This document shows positions 23,301 to 36,100 of a stretch of 64,000 nucleotides of DNA, one piece after another. The notes below the pieces were generated by a model, which was not told where the DNA came from, ran no database searches, and was given only the letters and a program-made list of their open reading frames with translations. How positions within the stretch are numbered: the first letter of the stretch is position 1; each line of letters starts with the position of its first letter. Origin of the DNA: Phalacrocorax aristotelis (Eukaryota > Chordata > Aves > Suliformes > Phalacrocoracidae); assembly GCF_949628215.1 (NCBI RefSeq), contig NC_134276.1, positions 34,273,226-34,337,225 of the forward strand, written 5' to 3'. The position numbers and the translations under genes are program-made.

Positions 23301-26300
23301 TTGTCAAATACATTGATGTCCATGCAGGGATGAATTTAGCTGTGCTGTACCATACACAGGGCTCAACAGCTCAGTGTTCACAGTTCTTACATAGGCACAA
23401 AATGCCCCAAACTCACCTCTCACTTGAGATCACCGAGAGATTTATCCAATGCAAAATTCGGACAGGACTGACCATCACCAGGATTGAGACACACTCTGAG
23501 AAGTGCCATAGGCTCACTAATGATGGAACATGGTTGGGTTTTCTACTTCTGCCTCACTGGGAGGAGGAAGGAAGTCTCCAGCAAAATTCTGGGATAAAAT
23601 GTCTTCCCAGGACACTGGCTACATGTCCAATCAGGCAGCTACGGAATTAGTAACATCATACCGAGCTATGCTTTTCGGCGTTCTTGGGAGATGTCACATT
23701 CCGGTATGGAAGCTACTTAGCTCATGATTTTTTAATAGCGCTTGAAAAGGACTGGGGCTTTTCCTTTCCTCTAATAGCGCCTTGGTGTCAGTCTGGAAAA
23801 GTTGTCAGTGTTTCTACCTTAATTCTGTTCTTCTGTGGTGAAGCTGAGGATGCAGTTTCTGCTAGCTTGTGGGTGGTGAGAAGGGAAGATCACGGTCTCT
23901 TTCCCCTTTGTCATTCCTCTTTTCTCCCAGTACTGCCTCCTCCTTGGGCCGGTCCTGGTGCTAGGTCCTCGTGCTCGATTTAGTTCACTGAGCCAGCAAA
24001 TCCCCACCACGTTAGGGTGTCACAGTGGTTGACAGAGAGGTCTGACAAAAACCAGTGCTGGAGCTAAGTAAGTAGCCGAGAGCAAGACAGGGAACAGGCA
24101 TGTGGGATCACAACTTAAAAATTCTGTTCTTTTAAGTTGCACGGTAGCACAGTATGTCTTGAAAAGTAGGTGAGCAGCTCCATGGTTTAAAGGGAGTGCA
24201 AATGAGGGAGCAAACCAAGCTCTTTGCAGTGTTTCTTACTGTGATGAAGCTCTGCAAGCACTAGGTGGCCTGCTTTTAAAGGAAATGGGAAATCCCATCC
24301 ATTTCAATCTGTGAGAGAGGATCAAAAGTACAATTTGCCCAAGTTACGCATCTGTTTTATAACTCATACTATTCTGTGGTGAATTTGGGGAATATCAGTT
24401 ATTTATTGCGGTGCAGTGAAATTGCAGAATATTGTACTCACATCATAAATATTAGGGATGATTTATCAGACTGTTTAGGCACAGGAGCAAGTCAGAAAAT
24501 GAAAACTACCCATGTGCAGGCTCTTGCTGTACCTTACTTTAAACTTCTTTTATAGCAATGTAGTTGAATTACTTCATACTTGCTGTGGCAGATGCAATTA
24601 CCACAGCTTGGCTGACCTGGTATCCTATGACATGATCATGAGTATGCGCCATTGGAGAGAGTATATTCAATGCAACAGCAACGGCAGCCAGTAAAGATTA
24701 AATCTGTATACTGAAACAATATCAGCTGTGTTTTCAGAAATGCGTTTCACCATCCTCATACAACATCCAGTAAAAAAAGCTTTTAATACCTCTGTAAAGT
24801 GATACCCATGTGCTTGAAGGATGAGGCACCCCCAGCGCTGGTGTTGGAGGCCCTCGAAGACACTGAGGGCCAAAGGAGAATGGAAGGTAAGAGATGCAGC
24901 TGCCCTGCAAAGTATGGTGTTATCGACGGGCTTTTTGCTCCAGTTTTATTCTTCACTATCAAAAGGGGAGATATCTATTTAAAAACTAGCACTTTATCGA
25001 ACCTTAACTGAGCTTAGTCAGCCCTTAGCTATGGTTCTTATTGACTGAGAAATAAATGGTGATTAGTTGTCCTGATGTAATTAATTGTTATTGTATTTTT
25101 CAGGAATTTAGGCTCATTTTCCCAGGCTACTCTTTCCACATGTTGAGATTTAATTAAAATTTCTATCAATATTTTAAATGGGCTCAAGATTCTGGGAATT
25201 ACAGCGTAATTGCTTTTATGGATGAGTGGCTACAGGGAGATGAAATTATATTGAAAATTTTAATACTGAGGACATTTGATTTGTAAAGAACTATATACCT
25301 TCCTACTACAACTCTGGGAAGGTTTTACATTGAAACTAAAATTTATGCTGTTCATTTCTCGATGCGATGGTGGAGCAGGGCTGGCACACGTATTGTCTAC
25401 TCCATCTCTGCTGGTTTAGCTAATTCCTTTATAAACTCTTTAAGGAACATATTTGATTTCTATTCATATATAACTATTCATATATAAACTAATTCCTATT
25501 TTTTTCTGATGTGACAAATAAGGTAGCAGATGACAGATGTGACTTTAACTGGCATCTGGAAAAATAATTTCAGATTTCAACTGGGTTTTACAAGGCAATC
25601 GATGCTGTCTGATGCTCTCCCACCTCGGGATCTCAAGCATCCCACGTGTACCAACACTTCCTTGGGTTTATGGTGTGAGGATTACCTGAGAGGAGGGGCT
25701 CAAATCCTGGTGGCGTGGAAGGTGGAGGCCCAGAAGAGAGGAAGCGAGAAAGACTGAATGACAGAGCAGAATCACTTAAAGCTCACCTCCTTAGAAAGTC
25801 GGTGCTTAAAGAAGAAAACCCACCTCATAACAGTGTTTTTTACAAGTGAATGGGTTTTAATTTTAGGAAAGGGTTTCCTACACTAGTCCAGGTAAAGGCG
25901 CCCTCCTCCAAACCGGCACTCTGACTCAGATGAGGAGCTGAGCCCAGAACCCACGTGCTCCTCCCAGTGTCTGTAGAAGCTGGGAAAGGAGAAAGGATGG
26001 CCTGAAACCATTGCCTACCAAGCTCTTTGTGCAGGTGTTCTGAAGTAACACGTGAACCTACTATGCTTAAATAAGTGGTTTCCCCCCACTCCAAACAAAC
26101 AGTGTTTTGGAAGCAGTTCCAGGGCATCTTCAAACACGCCTGCATTTTCTTTATTTTTCTTCATCTGAAAATAGCCCCCTAATGTTTCTGATTGACCAAA
26201 TGCATGCTTTTAAGCAAAGTTAGCTGGGAAATAAAGTCATCAAGGGTAAATCAGAAACCCATACTTTTATAGCGCTTGCAGGGTCCTGTGTGAAAACTTC

Positions 26301-27360
26301 CTGACTTGACCTTCAGAGAACTGATGGCTTCAACAGCGTGTTGGAGAAGCTGTGCCCAGGAAGTCTCAGCAAAGCGGCCTTCCCTCATGGCGAGGGAAAA
26401 CACGCTGTCCATTGAATAGTTACACCATTAGCAGACTAGTGTTACCAGGGACAGCGTGTGAGGGATTCAGAGGTATTAGATGTGTGATTTTTAATTAATG
26501 AACTAATGTACTCGGAGGATACCGTGACTGCCAGGAGAACGTATATCTGCTGTTACACTGACATCGCTAGGCAGCAGGCAGATTTTTTTTTGGAATGGAA
26601 TTGAAGAAAGGAAATTGCACTTGGCAATGTGTAATTGGGAAATGACAGCAGGCACCTGAGAAGGGCTGAAGGCTTTGAGATACCAGAGAGGCAAATAACA
26701 GCCAAAGGGCAGAGCGGAGGAATGAGTTCAGAGGGGCAAGTGCAGGCACAGCTGTGCGCTGCTGTCAGGGAAAGGAAATGGAACCTGAAGCCCGGGCAGA
26801 AACCTGGCTGCCTCAGCGAGGCATCTGCCACGTCCCAGGATGTCCCATTTCATCACCGTGACATCTATCCATCTCTCCCTCTATAAAAAGAAAGATGCGC
26901 TTCCGTGTAGATCCCCTTGGTTCTCAGCGAAAAGAGGGGGACTCGGGCCAGCTGCTGCTCTCACTCATCTCTGGGGCATTCGGCCGGGACACGAGCTTTT
27001 GCACCTGCCTTATGTTTCGTCACGCCTAGAGTATGGATTCGATCCCTGATGTCTTCCTGCCACTAAATGGCTGGGGACAATCAAGGCCATGGTTCTGCTG
27101 ACATAGGCTATTTTATTTCCTAGAAGCATGCTTATAAACGTGATCAGAACTGCAGTTCTGTAATTAGAAAATAGCCTGGAATAACCCCAGAGAAAATGGT
27201 AGGAACATCCAGTTAAATACACAAGCAGTTTGGGCTGACACCGTACTCCCACAACTGCTTCCACGACGGGCACATTTTAATCTGAACACAACCTTTCAGT
27301 GCCCTGAATGGCATAATTTTAAAATAATTTTATTTCCCACTTTTTTTCCATGCCCGCTGT
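20304..27360. other. intergenic DNA, no gene recognised
   Basis: AT-rich with no repeat family identified. Two small stretches are relatively CpG-rich without being islands: 21380-21560 and 26890-27050. A duplicated 'attcatatata' motif lies at about 25463-25487. Confidence 0.45.
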
Positions 27361-27416
27361 TCTAATATTCTAATATTTTAGTATTGTAGTATTTGAATAT
27401 TCTAATATTTTAATGT
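27360..27416. repeat. AT-rich imperfect tandem repeat
   Basis: Repeated units of the form 'tctaatattctaatatttt' with variants ('agtattgtagtatttgaatatt') occupy about 57 bases. Simple-sequence expansion is the likely origin. Confidence 0.75.
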
Positions 27417-27840
27417 TACCATGAAATTAGGGAGCTGCTTACATTGCCATCGGTTTCATTTTTGCCCTTGTAGGTGGTCATTCCATCCCAACTAAAGCAT
27501 TTAAATAATTTGCTACTTGATTTTTTTGGTTTAGACGAGACATCTATACAGCCCTTTCTGATAAACTGTCCAGGCAAGAACTCTATTAGATTTGCTTCTA
27601 GGGTTCTCCAAGTCTCCCCACATGCTGCAGTGCCACCCCCAGTGGTGCCCCTACTTTACCTCATTAGCTATTTCTCCTAACACAGGCTCTCGTTTATGCC
27701 ACCACTTTGGTTATTACAACCAACCATTTCGGTAAAGAAACTGAATGCACGTGAAACAAAATTGCAGTACAGGCTTCAATCCTAAGACATTTGTGAGCAC
27801 CTGGAATTCGTTGTGTGGTAAAACCACCAGCAGTGACCTT

Positions 27841-28320
27841 TGAGCATTCTGGGTTACCCGTAATAGTGCCTCTCCCGCGTACGATCGCTTCGGGCCAATA
27901 GGATCCCAACCGCGAGATGACGGCCATCATCAACCACAAGACGATGACCTTCATCAGCTGACTTAGGTTCCTACACGGCGTATTTTTCCTCCTGTATATG
28001 CCACCGATTGTAGTTACTTTCACATGGCCGCCTGCGTTACGTACTGGCCTAGCAGCTCACTGACCTACAACTCGGGGGTCGATGGGCGCCTTCAGGTCCT
28101 GGCACGGAGTCAGCTCAAAGGACTGTTCGTCTGGGTTGGTGTTAGAGAGGTTCGGTATATACTGCTGAGGAAAAATACGTTCGTTTTACTGTCACTTAGC
28201 TTGGAAAAACGGGCACTACTGTATATTCTAACGACTGTTGTTACTATGGATGCAAATGTAAATCTATTTTTAACATTGAATACGCCGTACGCCAGCAAGA
28301 TCTAGCGGAAGATCCCTGCA
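27841..28320. other. isolated CpG-dense block, unassigned
   Basis: I counted 30 CpG dinucleotides in these 480 bases although GC content is only about one half, so CpG is not depleted as it is in the flanks. A minus-strand ATG frame at 27694-27954 (86 codons) opens with a hydrophobic leader (MKVIVLWLMMAVIS), and a plus-strand frame spans 28024-28305. I recognise neither product. Options are a young insertion such as a solo LTR, a CpG-rich regulatory element, or a lineage-specific gene fragment. No terminal repeats or target-site duplication could be established. Confidence 0.5.
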
Positions 28321-28554
28321 AATGTAAACACCTACATGCACAGTGACCTGCTTACAAGTTGCATGTGGGCTTGCATGTAGCCATATAAAGTATTTTTAAA
28401 AGCTGTATTCAAAGCCTCTAATTTAATACAATTTTCCTGCAGCGTGGGGCAGGCTGAATAGAAATAATGCCCGATAGTCATTCATCCAAATTTTATTTAG
28501 TTTTAACGTACAGAGTTTTATTTTAAATTACAAAGGCTTACGCTGTGCCAAGGG

Positions 28555-28592
28555 CTTGCCGTTGTACTGATTTCAATGGGGAATTTTGGTTT
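28555..28592. mobile_element. possible very old CR1 3' end fragment
   Basis: The 'ttgccgttgtactgatttcaatggggaattttgg' segment resembles the 'ttgccattgacttcaatgggaattttg' piece common in old amniote CR1 3' ends. It is short and diverged, so the call is tentative. Confidence 0.3.
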
Positions 28593-28728
28593 GGACTCGA
28601 CGACGTTGGTAGCAGCCCGCATTTTGAGTGGGTAACGTCTAAAATTCAGTGTCATGATGTTAAAGGATTTCCATTGCTTTTCAGACACGGAAAAAATTCA
28701 AGGACTTACATACATTGAATGCATTCTG

Positions 28729-28734
28729 TTTATT
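28729..28734 (-). terminator. candidate distal poly(A) signal
   Basis: AATAAA on the minus strand (CAAATAAACAG context), followed in sense by a TGTATGT-containing stretch about 20 nt on. Two more AATAAA motifs lie just beyond, at 28517-28522 and 28492-28497. One of them could end a 10.9-kb DGKH 3'UTR. Confidence 0.3.
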
Positions 28735-29429
28735 TGAGAAGGAAGATCTCATACGAGTGCCCATTATGGAAGGCATCTCTTATCATGTACAATAAAATCA
28801 ACCATTGCTTCCAGCAGAATACAAAAATACACATCTCAGTGACTTCCATACAATAATAAATATGTAATCATGCATCCAACAATAAAAAGGCACGGAAAAC
28901 TGGTCACTTAGTAGTCATAAAAATTACTAACTATATTAACAAAGCCACCCAAATTATCTGTACAAGGAAATGTAACAATATATTCCAAAGGTGAAAACAC
29001 ATAAAACATCTTTAAAATAGTATATGCAATAAATACCTCAATTGTTTTTTATATATTAAAAATAAAACTGTGCCATTGTAAACAGTATGTAAACAAACAA
29101 AATTCACTGTTCCTTACCATTATTACAAGTAAATAAAGCCAAAAGTTACACCCCTGCTCTGTTAGATATACTTCATTGGCAAGTTTTGTCAGGCGGTTTA
29201 AAGTTTTACTCTTTTCTGCAGCAAACAGAGCCCGCTATGTGTGTAATTGTAAGTACTAGAGCAATCGCTATGCTTCAGAACTGACTACCCAGAATGAAAC
29301 GGGTCATCAAATAGTCAGAACCGAAACTAGGAAAAGCAATTTTTGCAGTGTTACGGACAAAAGTCATTTATTCATACTACGTACAATAGTGTCAGTAAAA
29401 CTTAGCCGCTTATATACCACTGCTGTCCT

Positions 29430-29590
29430 ATAGGTCTCGGGGTGGGGGGCTGTACAAAGGTGGTAAGCATCCTTACTCCCACGGGTGGAGAAAGTGAGGC
29501 ACGCAAAGGTTCACTGAGTTGCCCCCAGTCTCGCACCAGCTCCGCAGCAGGAAACTAAAGGCAGAATCCAGCCCTCCAGCCACTTCCTCC
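29430..29590 (-). mobile_element. MIR/CORE-SINE remnant
   Basis: On the plus strand the segment 'gtggagaaagtgaggcacgcaaaggttcactgagttgcccccagtctcgcaccagctccgcagcagg' aligns with the reverse complement of the MIR core region (gatgaggaaactgaggcacagagaggttaagt-acttgcccaaggtcacacagct). The element therefore lies on the minus strand, the same sense as DGKH. Such ancient copies are scarce in birds. The alignment is from memory. Confidence 0.55.
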
Positions 29591-31029
29591 TCATTTCCTC
29601 CCATATCCTCTACTCGTCCTGGCCTTCCAGACCTGAACTCCAGTCCTGATTATACTTACAGAAGGATAACGAACATGCAAAAGGAAGGTTGTCTGCTCAC
29701 TGGGGTGCCCATCTGCTCCCACCAATAACCACGGAGGTTTGCCACTGACCGCACCAGGAGCCTTCCTCCCCCTAGATGTGTCATCGGATCCACATTCACA
29801 GACTAGTGAGCTCAGGCAGAGCCCTGCGTGTCCTCCACGAGCCTACTGAGTGCCTCGGCTGTTTATTCTCTTGAGGTCTGTTTCTATAGCCAACAAACTC
29901 CTGGGAAGTTCAACCAAGGTGCACACTTCCTTCCTTATTAGCGAGGGGAAGAGCAGGAATCTGAATGTCATCCTGTCTTAAACAAAATTATGGGAAAGAT
30001 TCCTGGGAGCGGTGGGCATTTACAGAGATGTCTTCAGAAAAAGCCTCGTGGGGCAACACGGCTGGCTTGCGATTTCTTCAGCTTTTGATAACACTGGCAT
30101 AACTACCTCACTTCACAAATCCTGCTGTATCCCTGGGATGACTACGATGAATACAAACTTACCTGTCCTGCACGCATATATTTCAAAGTGCATGATAGCT
30201 CTTGTTTGAAAATTATATTTTTAGCCTTAGATGAAGAAATAAAGATGCATGTATTTAGCTGTTTCACAGCCTTATGTCTTTTTACAGGAAGAATATACTT
30301 AGAGCATACTTAAAAGATACCCTGGAAAGGGATTTAGGAAGCGCTGCATTACGGTATTTTTCCTTCCTGGTGCTAGTAAAGAACTGATCCTTCTGTCTCT
30401 AAACAAGTCATTTCTCTATTGTCAAGCAGCTGTCTGATTTGACTTACCGCTTAATATTATCATAATATTATTCATCCATGAAGTATTAAAAGAATCATTC
30501 TTATAGACTGGCTCTGAAGATACACCTCCGTGTCTTGATGAGAAGCTTGAAGCCATATATAGTATATAACATCTCTGTTTCTGATAAGGTACTTTTGGAT
30601 AAGGTACTTCAAGTGTCTCATTCCAGACCTGCAGAGCCAGGTGAGCTGTACGAAATCAGCAGGCATACAAAATAAATGGGACTAGTTATTATTCATCAAT
30701 AAATAATTTTCCATTTCAACCTGCCACGCTGCATGCCCTCTTTGTGGAGAGAGGTATGAAAGGTGATCTGTTCTTTAGTAGATTCTGTATTACACTTACA
30801 AAAGTTACTTTAGAAGGTATTTTCTTAGACATATTAAAGGACCAGATCAATGAAAAATCCTGTACATTCTCTGAGGCATATATTCCCATCTGTGTTGTAG
30901 TTTGCAGGTCCTGTAGAAAAATCCAAATAGCAACTGCAGATTTCACATTGGGAAAAAATAAATACATTTCACTCGTTTAAAAAAAATTATCACAGTAGGA
31001 AAATAGCCAGTAAACAATAGATTCGGAGG

Positions 31030-31105
31030 GGTTTAATCTTGGCCCCAGTGAGATCAATGGGAGTTTTGCCAAGGATTTCAACAAAGCCAAAATTTCACCC
31101 AGAAT
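31030..31105. mobile_element. old CR1-type 3' end fragment
   Basis: The segment 'ttaatcttggccccagtgagatcaatgggagttttgcc...atttcaccca' resembles the conserved 3' terminal part of old amniote CR1 elements (ggccccagtgaagtcaatgggagttttgcc). Short and diverged. Confidence 0.45.
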
Positions 31106-31315
31106 CGTATACAATTCTTTAGCTGACAACAATCATAAACATCCTGCCACTCCATTGTATAAGTTAAATATTAATAAGCATCTGTAAACATCCTGCAATT
31201 CATCTGATATAAAAAATATTACAATAAAAACAATGCAGCATTTCAAGCATTGTATAGTTTTAAGGTTTTTTTGGCTCTACACACAAGTTGGCGTCATTAT
31301 ATTGGGCAAAACCAG

Positions 31316-31403
31316 GGTATGTATATACATATATATGTACAGGTGTGCACGCACATACACACTACAAACTAGATACTACATATATACACACATGCACACG
31401 CAA
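31316..31403. repeat. TA/CA-rich microsatellite
   Basis: Mixed (TA), (CA) and (CGCA)-like units, including a near-palindromic tatgtatatacatatatatgta core at about 31318-31339 and cacacatgcacacgc near 31387-31401. Simple-sequence DNA. Confidence 0.8.
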
Positions 31404-33069
31404 ATACTGGCAAGAGAACAACATTCATAGGTATGGCGTTTAAAAGTCTACCATGATCAGTCTGATGATAACTTCTATGTGAGGAGCAGTTTCTACCTAC
31501 CCAAATCCTCTGTAGGAGGGTAATACACAAAAATGCTAAAACTGAAATACATGAGCAACCTCCAAGGGGACTAAAGTGCTGTTTAAAGCTAAGCACATGC
31601 CTAAGTCCCAACAGATCTGTATGTTTGCAAAAACGATGAATTTTCCTGTGGAGTGAGAACAGGACCAAGGGGAAAGGAAGGGCAGAAACTATTGAGCGCG
31701 CAGCAATTTTTATCTGAACCAGTACAAATCACGTTAGATGTTTCCATTTTCTATTGGATACGTTTTTGAACTGACTGGAAATTGTGTGTTTCAGCTTTTT
31801 GCTACAAAATGTAGCTATTCAGACCCGAATAGATGAGTTATGCAGAAAACTAGGCAGTGTCACGTTTCTGCAGCACTTCCATGTGCACTTTATGCATCCA
31901 CTCATGCAAGTAAGTGGGTGTTACTATAGAATTAACTAACAGCTGTACTTGACAGGCATACTAGTTTTAGTGACAAGCCTGGCTAATGAGAGAAACCACC
32001 CGTATTGGGCTGGGATCTTCTCAGGACCTTTAAAATACCTTTAGATGAAATTTGCTTTTTTAAGTGCCAGAACACACACTACAAATAAACTCATACAATT
32101 CCGTAGTGCTTGGCATTTAAAGATACCTGCTCTGGACTTACAACTGCGACAGTGAGAAGTTTCGTTAGTGCTAACGGCTATGTTTGCCGTCACTGTGAAT
32201 TTTGACAGGAAGCTGCTAGTATTAGATGGCCTTAAATGATCTGTGTGTGATGACAGCAGTGAAGAAGGACCAGATCAGGCCCTCTTCAAGTCAGTGAAGC
32301 TCCCCAGCGGCTCGGACTCTTTATGTACAAATCCCAGCTATTGCACATCTCTTCTGCTGGGAATATTATTTTGCCCTTTGATGATCCCCTCAACATAGAA
32401 GCTTCAGCAAACTAAATTACGAGGTAACTGGCAGCTCTAGGGAGATCCCATGTTTCAGCTCTTTTAAGATTCAAAGGACATGATGTAAGCGAGCGGCTAA
32501 TGAAGGACATTGTTTTGGGACAGGTTCACAAGCTCTGCTCCTTGAGGGGAAAATGAGTAATTTTTGTCATATATGGATGACTGCATTTTTCAAAGTGCAT
32601 GTTCGAAGGAGACCGAAATCCAGGACAGAAAGTACAGACACCACGAGTGACAGACGCCTGTAGAAAATCCTCTGAAATCTGGCTAAGCAGTACAGTCCAA
32701 ATGCCTATTTCAATATATAGAGGCGACATCTTGTGAGAGGACAGTGCCACTAGAAACCTTCATGGTGTGTGCTTCATGCCTGTGTGCTCGTCGTAAACCT
32801 GCACAAACTGTCCAAGTAGAAAACCTGATATTCCTAAAATTCTCCTTAAGAGCCCCCAGGCCCTACTTGTCAGCACAGGTGCTCTCCCTCCCTGAAAAAC
32901 AAGACCAAGCAGCTTCGAACAGCTTTCCTCAACCTCCCCATTCACATAATAATTGACTGTAACTGCAGAGAGAATTAGTCCCAGACAGAGCTTAATTCAA
33001 CTGACACGGGGAGAAAAACATAGTCCTATATGTAACTCTTTCCCTGTTTATGACATTGTCAGGTTGTTA

Positions 33070-33113
33070 ATTAAACTAAAGCATTTTCTATCCAATTAAT
33101 ACTTTAGTTTAAT
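33070..33113. repeat. perfect 12-bp inverted repeat, 20-nt loop
   Basis: 'attaaactaaag' at 33070-33081 is the exact reverse complement of 'ctttagtttaat' at 33102-33113. If transcribed as DGKH 3'UTR it would fold into an AU-rich hairpin. It has no similarity I recognise to a transposon end. Confidence 0.75.
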
Positions 33114-36100
33114 AAAAGTGGGACTTAAAAATGTTAATTCACTTAAATATTCATAGTGGGGATTTGGGGCATCGTGGGGATTTTATTTTTGGCTTTTCAC
33201 ACAGTTTCCATCATGAAAACAAACTACCCAATTTTGCTTTTAGTTCGTTACTTCCTGGTTTCCTCTTCCAGTTCACGTGCTCTAGTATAACATAGCTATA
33301 CCTGGATCAAACACAGCTTCCTAAAATAATTGTTTCCAATTAATTTGGAAAAAAAAAATGTCAAATTACTTCAAACTTTGTACCATATTGCTTTTACCTT
33401 CAGTGTCTTTTCAATCCTAATATTAATCCTTCAATCATACTACAAGTACGGTTTTCCCAAGAACGTCCCATAGAATAAAATACAGATTACTCACTTGCAT
33501 ACTTGTCTTTACTCATAGCCACCATAATTTCTAGTATTTTCAAAAGTCTTACACAACTGGTGGAGTTAGCCAAAACAGTTCTCTTTCCGAGGGCATTCGA
33601 GTAGCTAGTGTTAATTGTTAGTGGCATGGCAAGCTAAATGCAGCTTTCAGCGGGGACTGCAAGAGCATAATGTAAAGGATTTTAGTCCACCATGGCTGCG
33701 ATACACTTTGGAGCCTGAAGCCCTGGTCAATCTAGACCTCCCGGAGCATCCTACAGCTTTTTTCTAGCCTGCCTGTCCAGCTCTTCTGAACAGAAACATG
33801 GGGAGACATGCGAGGGTCTCATCTTGCCAAGCCGCTGGGAAGCCATCCAGACACAGGAGCTGGGAAGCAGCGTGAGAACATTAGTAGAGACATGACCTGT
33901 GTGAAACATAAATTACGCACCAGCTGCTTCTGCCCTTCCTAATATAAGCAACAGGTTATACAGACTCAAAATCCCATCGAAGAGCTTATATAAAAAGTGC
34001 TTGTGTCAACTGGGAGACAAAGTCTTCAATGATTTAAAATAGGTGTTTATAATTATGCCAAGTAAATATATGAATTCTGTGTTGACTGCTTTGAAGGTGG
34101 TACGTCTTTAACCACTGCGGCTAAACACATTACAGTTTGTTCAGGAATACTTTCAGGTCTGTAACTGCCAGCGTTTTGTTAGTTTGCCAAAGTCTTAACA
34201 GTGCTAATATTTTATTTTTTACAGTTGATGAGGGCTTGATATTTTAAGTTTAAATCTAAAGGCTGAAAAAAAAAAAAAAAACCTTTCAAAGAAAATTTTT
34301 TTTTCCGTTAAAATATTGAGGGCAATCGCTATTAAGCCTACAGAAGTTGCTATGAATTTTGGTCTTAGCTCCACCTGGCTACAGCAATAGTCCCCTGGAA
34401 GTCTCCAGATGGCTTCCAAATGGAATATAATTTCTGAGAAACAGACTGGGCTTCTGTGTGGCAGAAACGAGCATTTCAAGTACATAAGCTAACCATTAAC
34501 AGAGCTATTAAACCTAATTCAACAGTAGTAGAAAAGACTAGAAAATTTTTTTCTTTTTGTAAAAAAGATCAATCTCCACACTATATTCTATATATAAATA
34601 CAGGAATTTATACAACGAGTAAAGATCTTCTATTGATAATTACCAAATGATGCTTTATCAATCCTGCTGACACTACCATTCATCTCCGAAGAGGCAGCAG
34701 AGATATTTTAAGTCCTGTCCAAACTCCTCAGCTTCCTCAAGTCATCAAAAACTCCTCCTTTTACTTAAGACAGCAATACAGTCATGTACAATTCCTGCTA
34801 ACATTAAATCTTACCAGTTAGAGTAAGCAGCATCAAACCTGGATGATACGAAAATCATACCATAAAACATACAATCTATGAAAACAGAATCAAAAAAATG
34901 GGAAAGCCCCTGGTATAAATGTAACACTCGGGACGCTGCAGTTGAGAGGTACTTTGTTACTGGGGTGAAAAAATAAATCTATAACTACTCCTATAATTTT
35001 CTGTGGCTCTCATTTACTCACACGAGCAACAAGATGATTTCCTGGCTGTAAGCTAAATATATCGCTCCAGCTCGGTTATCCTCAACAATATACATCACTT
35101 TCTCAAAGGCTTTTTGCACTGCTAATTTTTAGTGACCAGAGCTGTCAAACTTATATGCAAGAACTTAATACTTAGAGGCACAGAGAGAGCAATGGAGAAA
35201 CAGTAGTAAACGTGAGTAATGCAGTCATTAATAGGAAGCATGAAGCAAAATGGAATCACTGTGGGGATATTTGTCTTTCATGTCCACTGTGGAATTATCT
35301 ATGTATAATATGTAGTTTTACATCTACTTTTAAAGTAGGACTATGGAACATCTTCTCATATTTGCTTTATATATTAATTTTCCATTACACGTGAAAAAGG
35401 TCTCCTGCCAGTCTTCCCAAAAGGAAGCCTAGATGCATTGAAAAACAGATAATTTTACAATTTTATCCTTGAAATAGTATCTGCTCACGTAATTATCAAG
35501 TAATTTATGAAATTTTCATTGAATGAATCAGCATCACTGAGGTTCAATTAAAAAGTCAAAATTGGCAGGTTATCTATTTCTCTACGAAAAGCCTAGGAAA
35601 ATAGGAAATGGGCCATTGTTAAAAAAAATCAATTCCTCGTTTAAATTACAATTATACAACACCGCAGTATAAATTTCTTTGGGCAGGGATGGAGAGAGAA
35701 AGATGATTTCTATTTAGTATTTACAGGACCAAGCATGTTTACTCCAGTCCCAAAGTAAGAAATACTGGATTTAAATAGTCCGGGAGGGCTTTTGATCACA
35801 TGCTTTACATTTTACTGTTCTTCAAAGTTTAAAATATTTTCTTTGAAAGAAAGAGATGTTCAGGAGTAAAAAAATAGTGGTTAAGGGGAAATACATCAAA
35901 ATGTATGATAAAGAAAATTTGCAATTGCTATCATAGAAAAAAATTCATTTTTGAACAAGTTTTTTCTTTAAAGTGTTGTAAAAAAACCCCAACACCTACA
36001 GCCATGAGTTTGCCTGATCGCACTCAATTTCTCAGAAGGCATTAGGCATTATAAAGGCAATACTTGCATGACCCGAATCAGAGGTTGCTACAGCAATTGA

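Larger units (their letters stand above)
12310..28700. other. intergenic region between AKAP11 promoter and DGKH 3' end
   Basis: About 16 kb without a supportable gene. It contains two plus-strand CR1 fragments, low-complexity patches at 12.30-12.40 and 17.02-17.15 kb, a GC-rich patch at 15.0-15.2 kb, and a CpG-dense block at 27.84-28.32 kb. Short open frames outside the CR1s have no recognisable domains. Regulatory elements may be present but cannot be identified from one sequence. Confidence 0.6.

Noticed and set aside
27694..27954. Faint chemokine-like look of the 86-codon ORF (leader, then a TTQRIP motif and an AILF segment)
   Set aside because: Cysteine spacing does not fit C, CC or CXC chemokines, it lacks the usual introns, and the resemblance is a few residues only.
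28780..29140. Cluster of plus-strand AATAAA motifs suggesting the 3' end of a plus-strand gene
   Set aside because: No plus-strand coding exon upstream; the motif is expected by chance in such AT-rich DNA.
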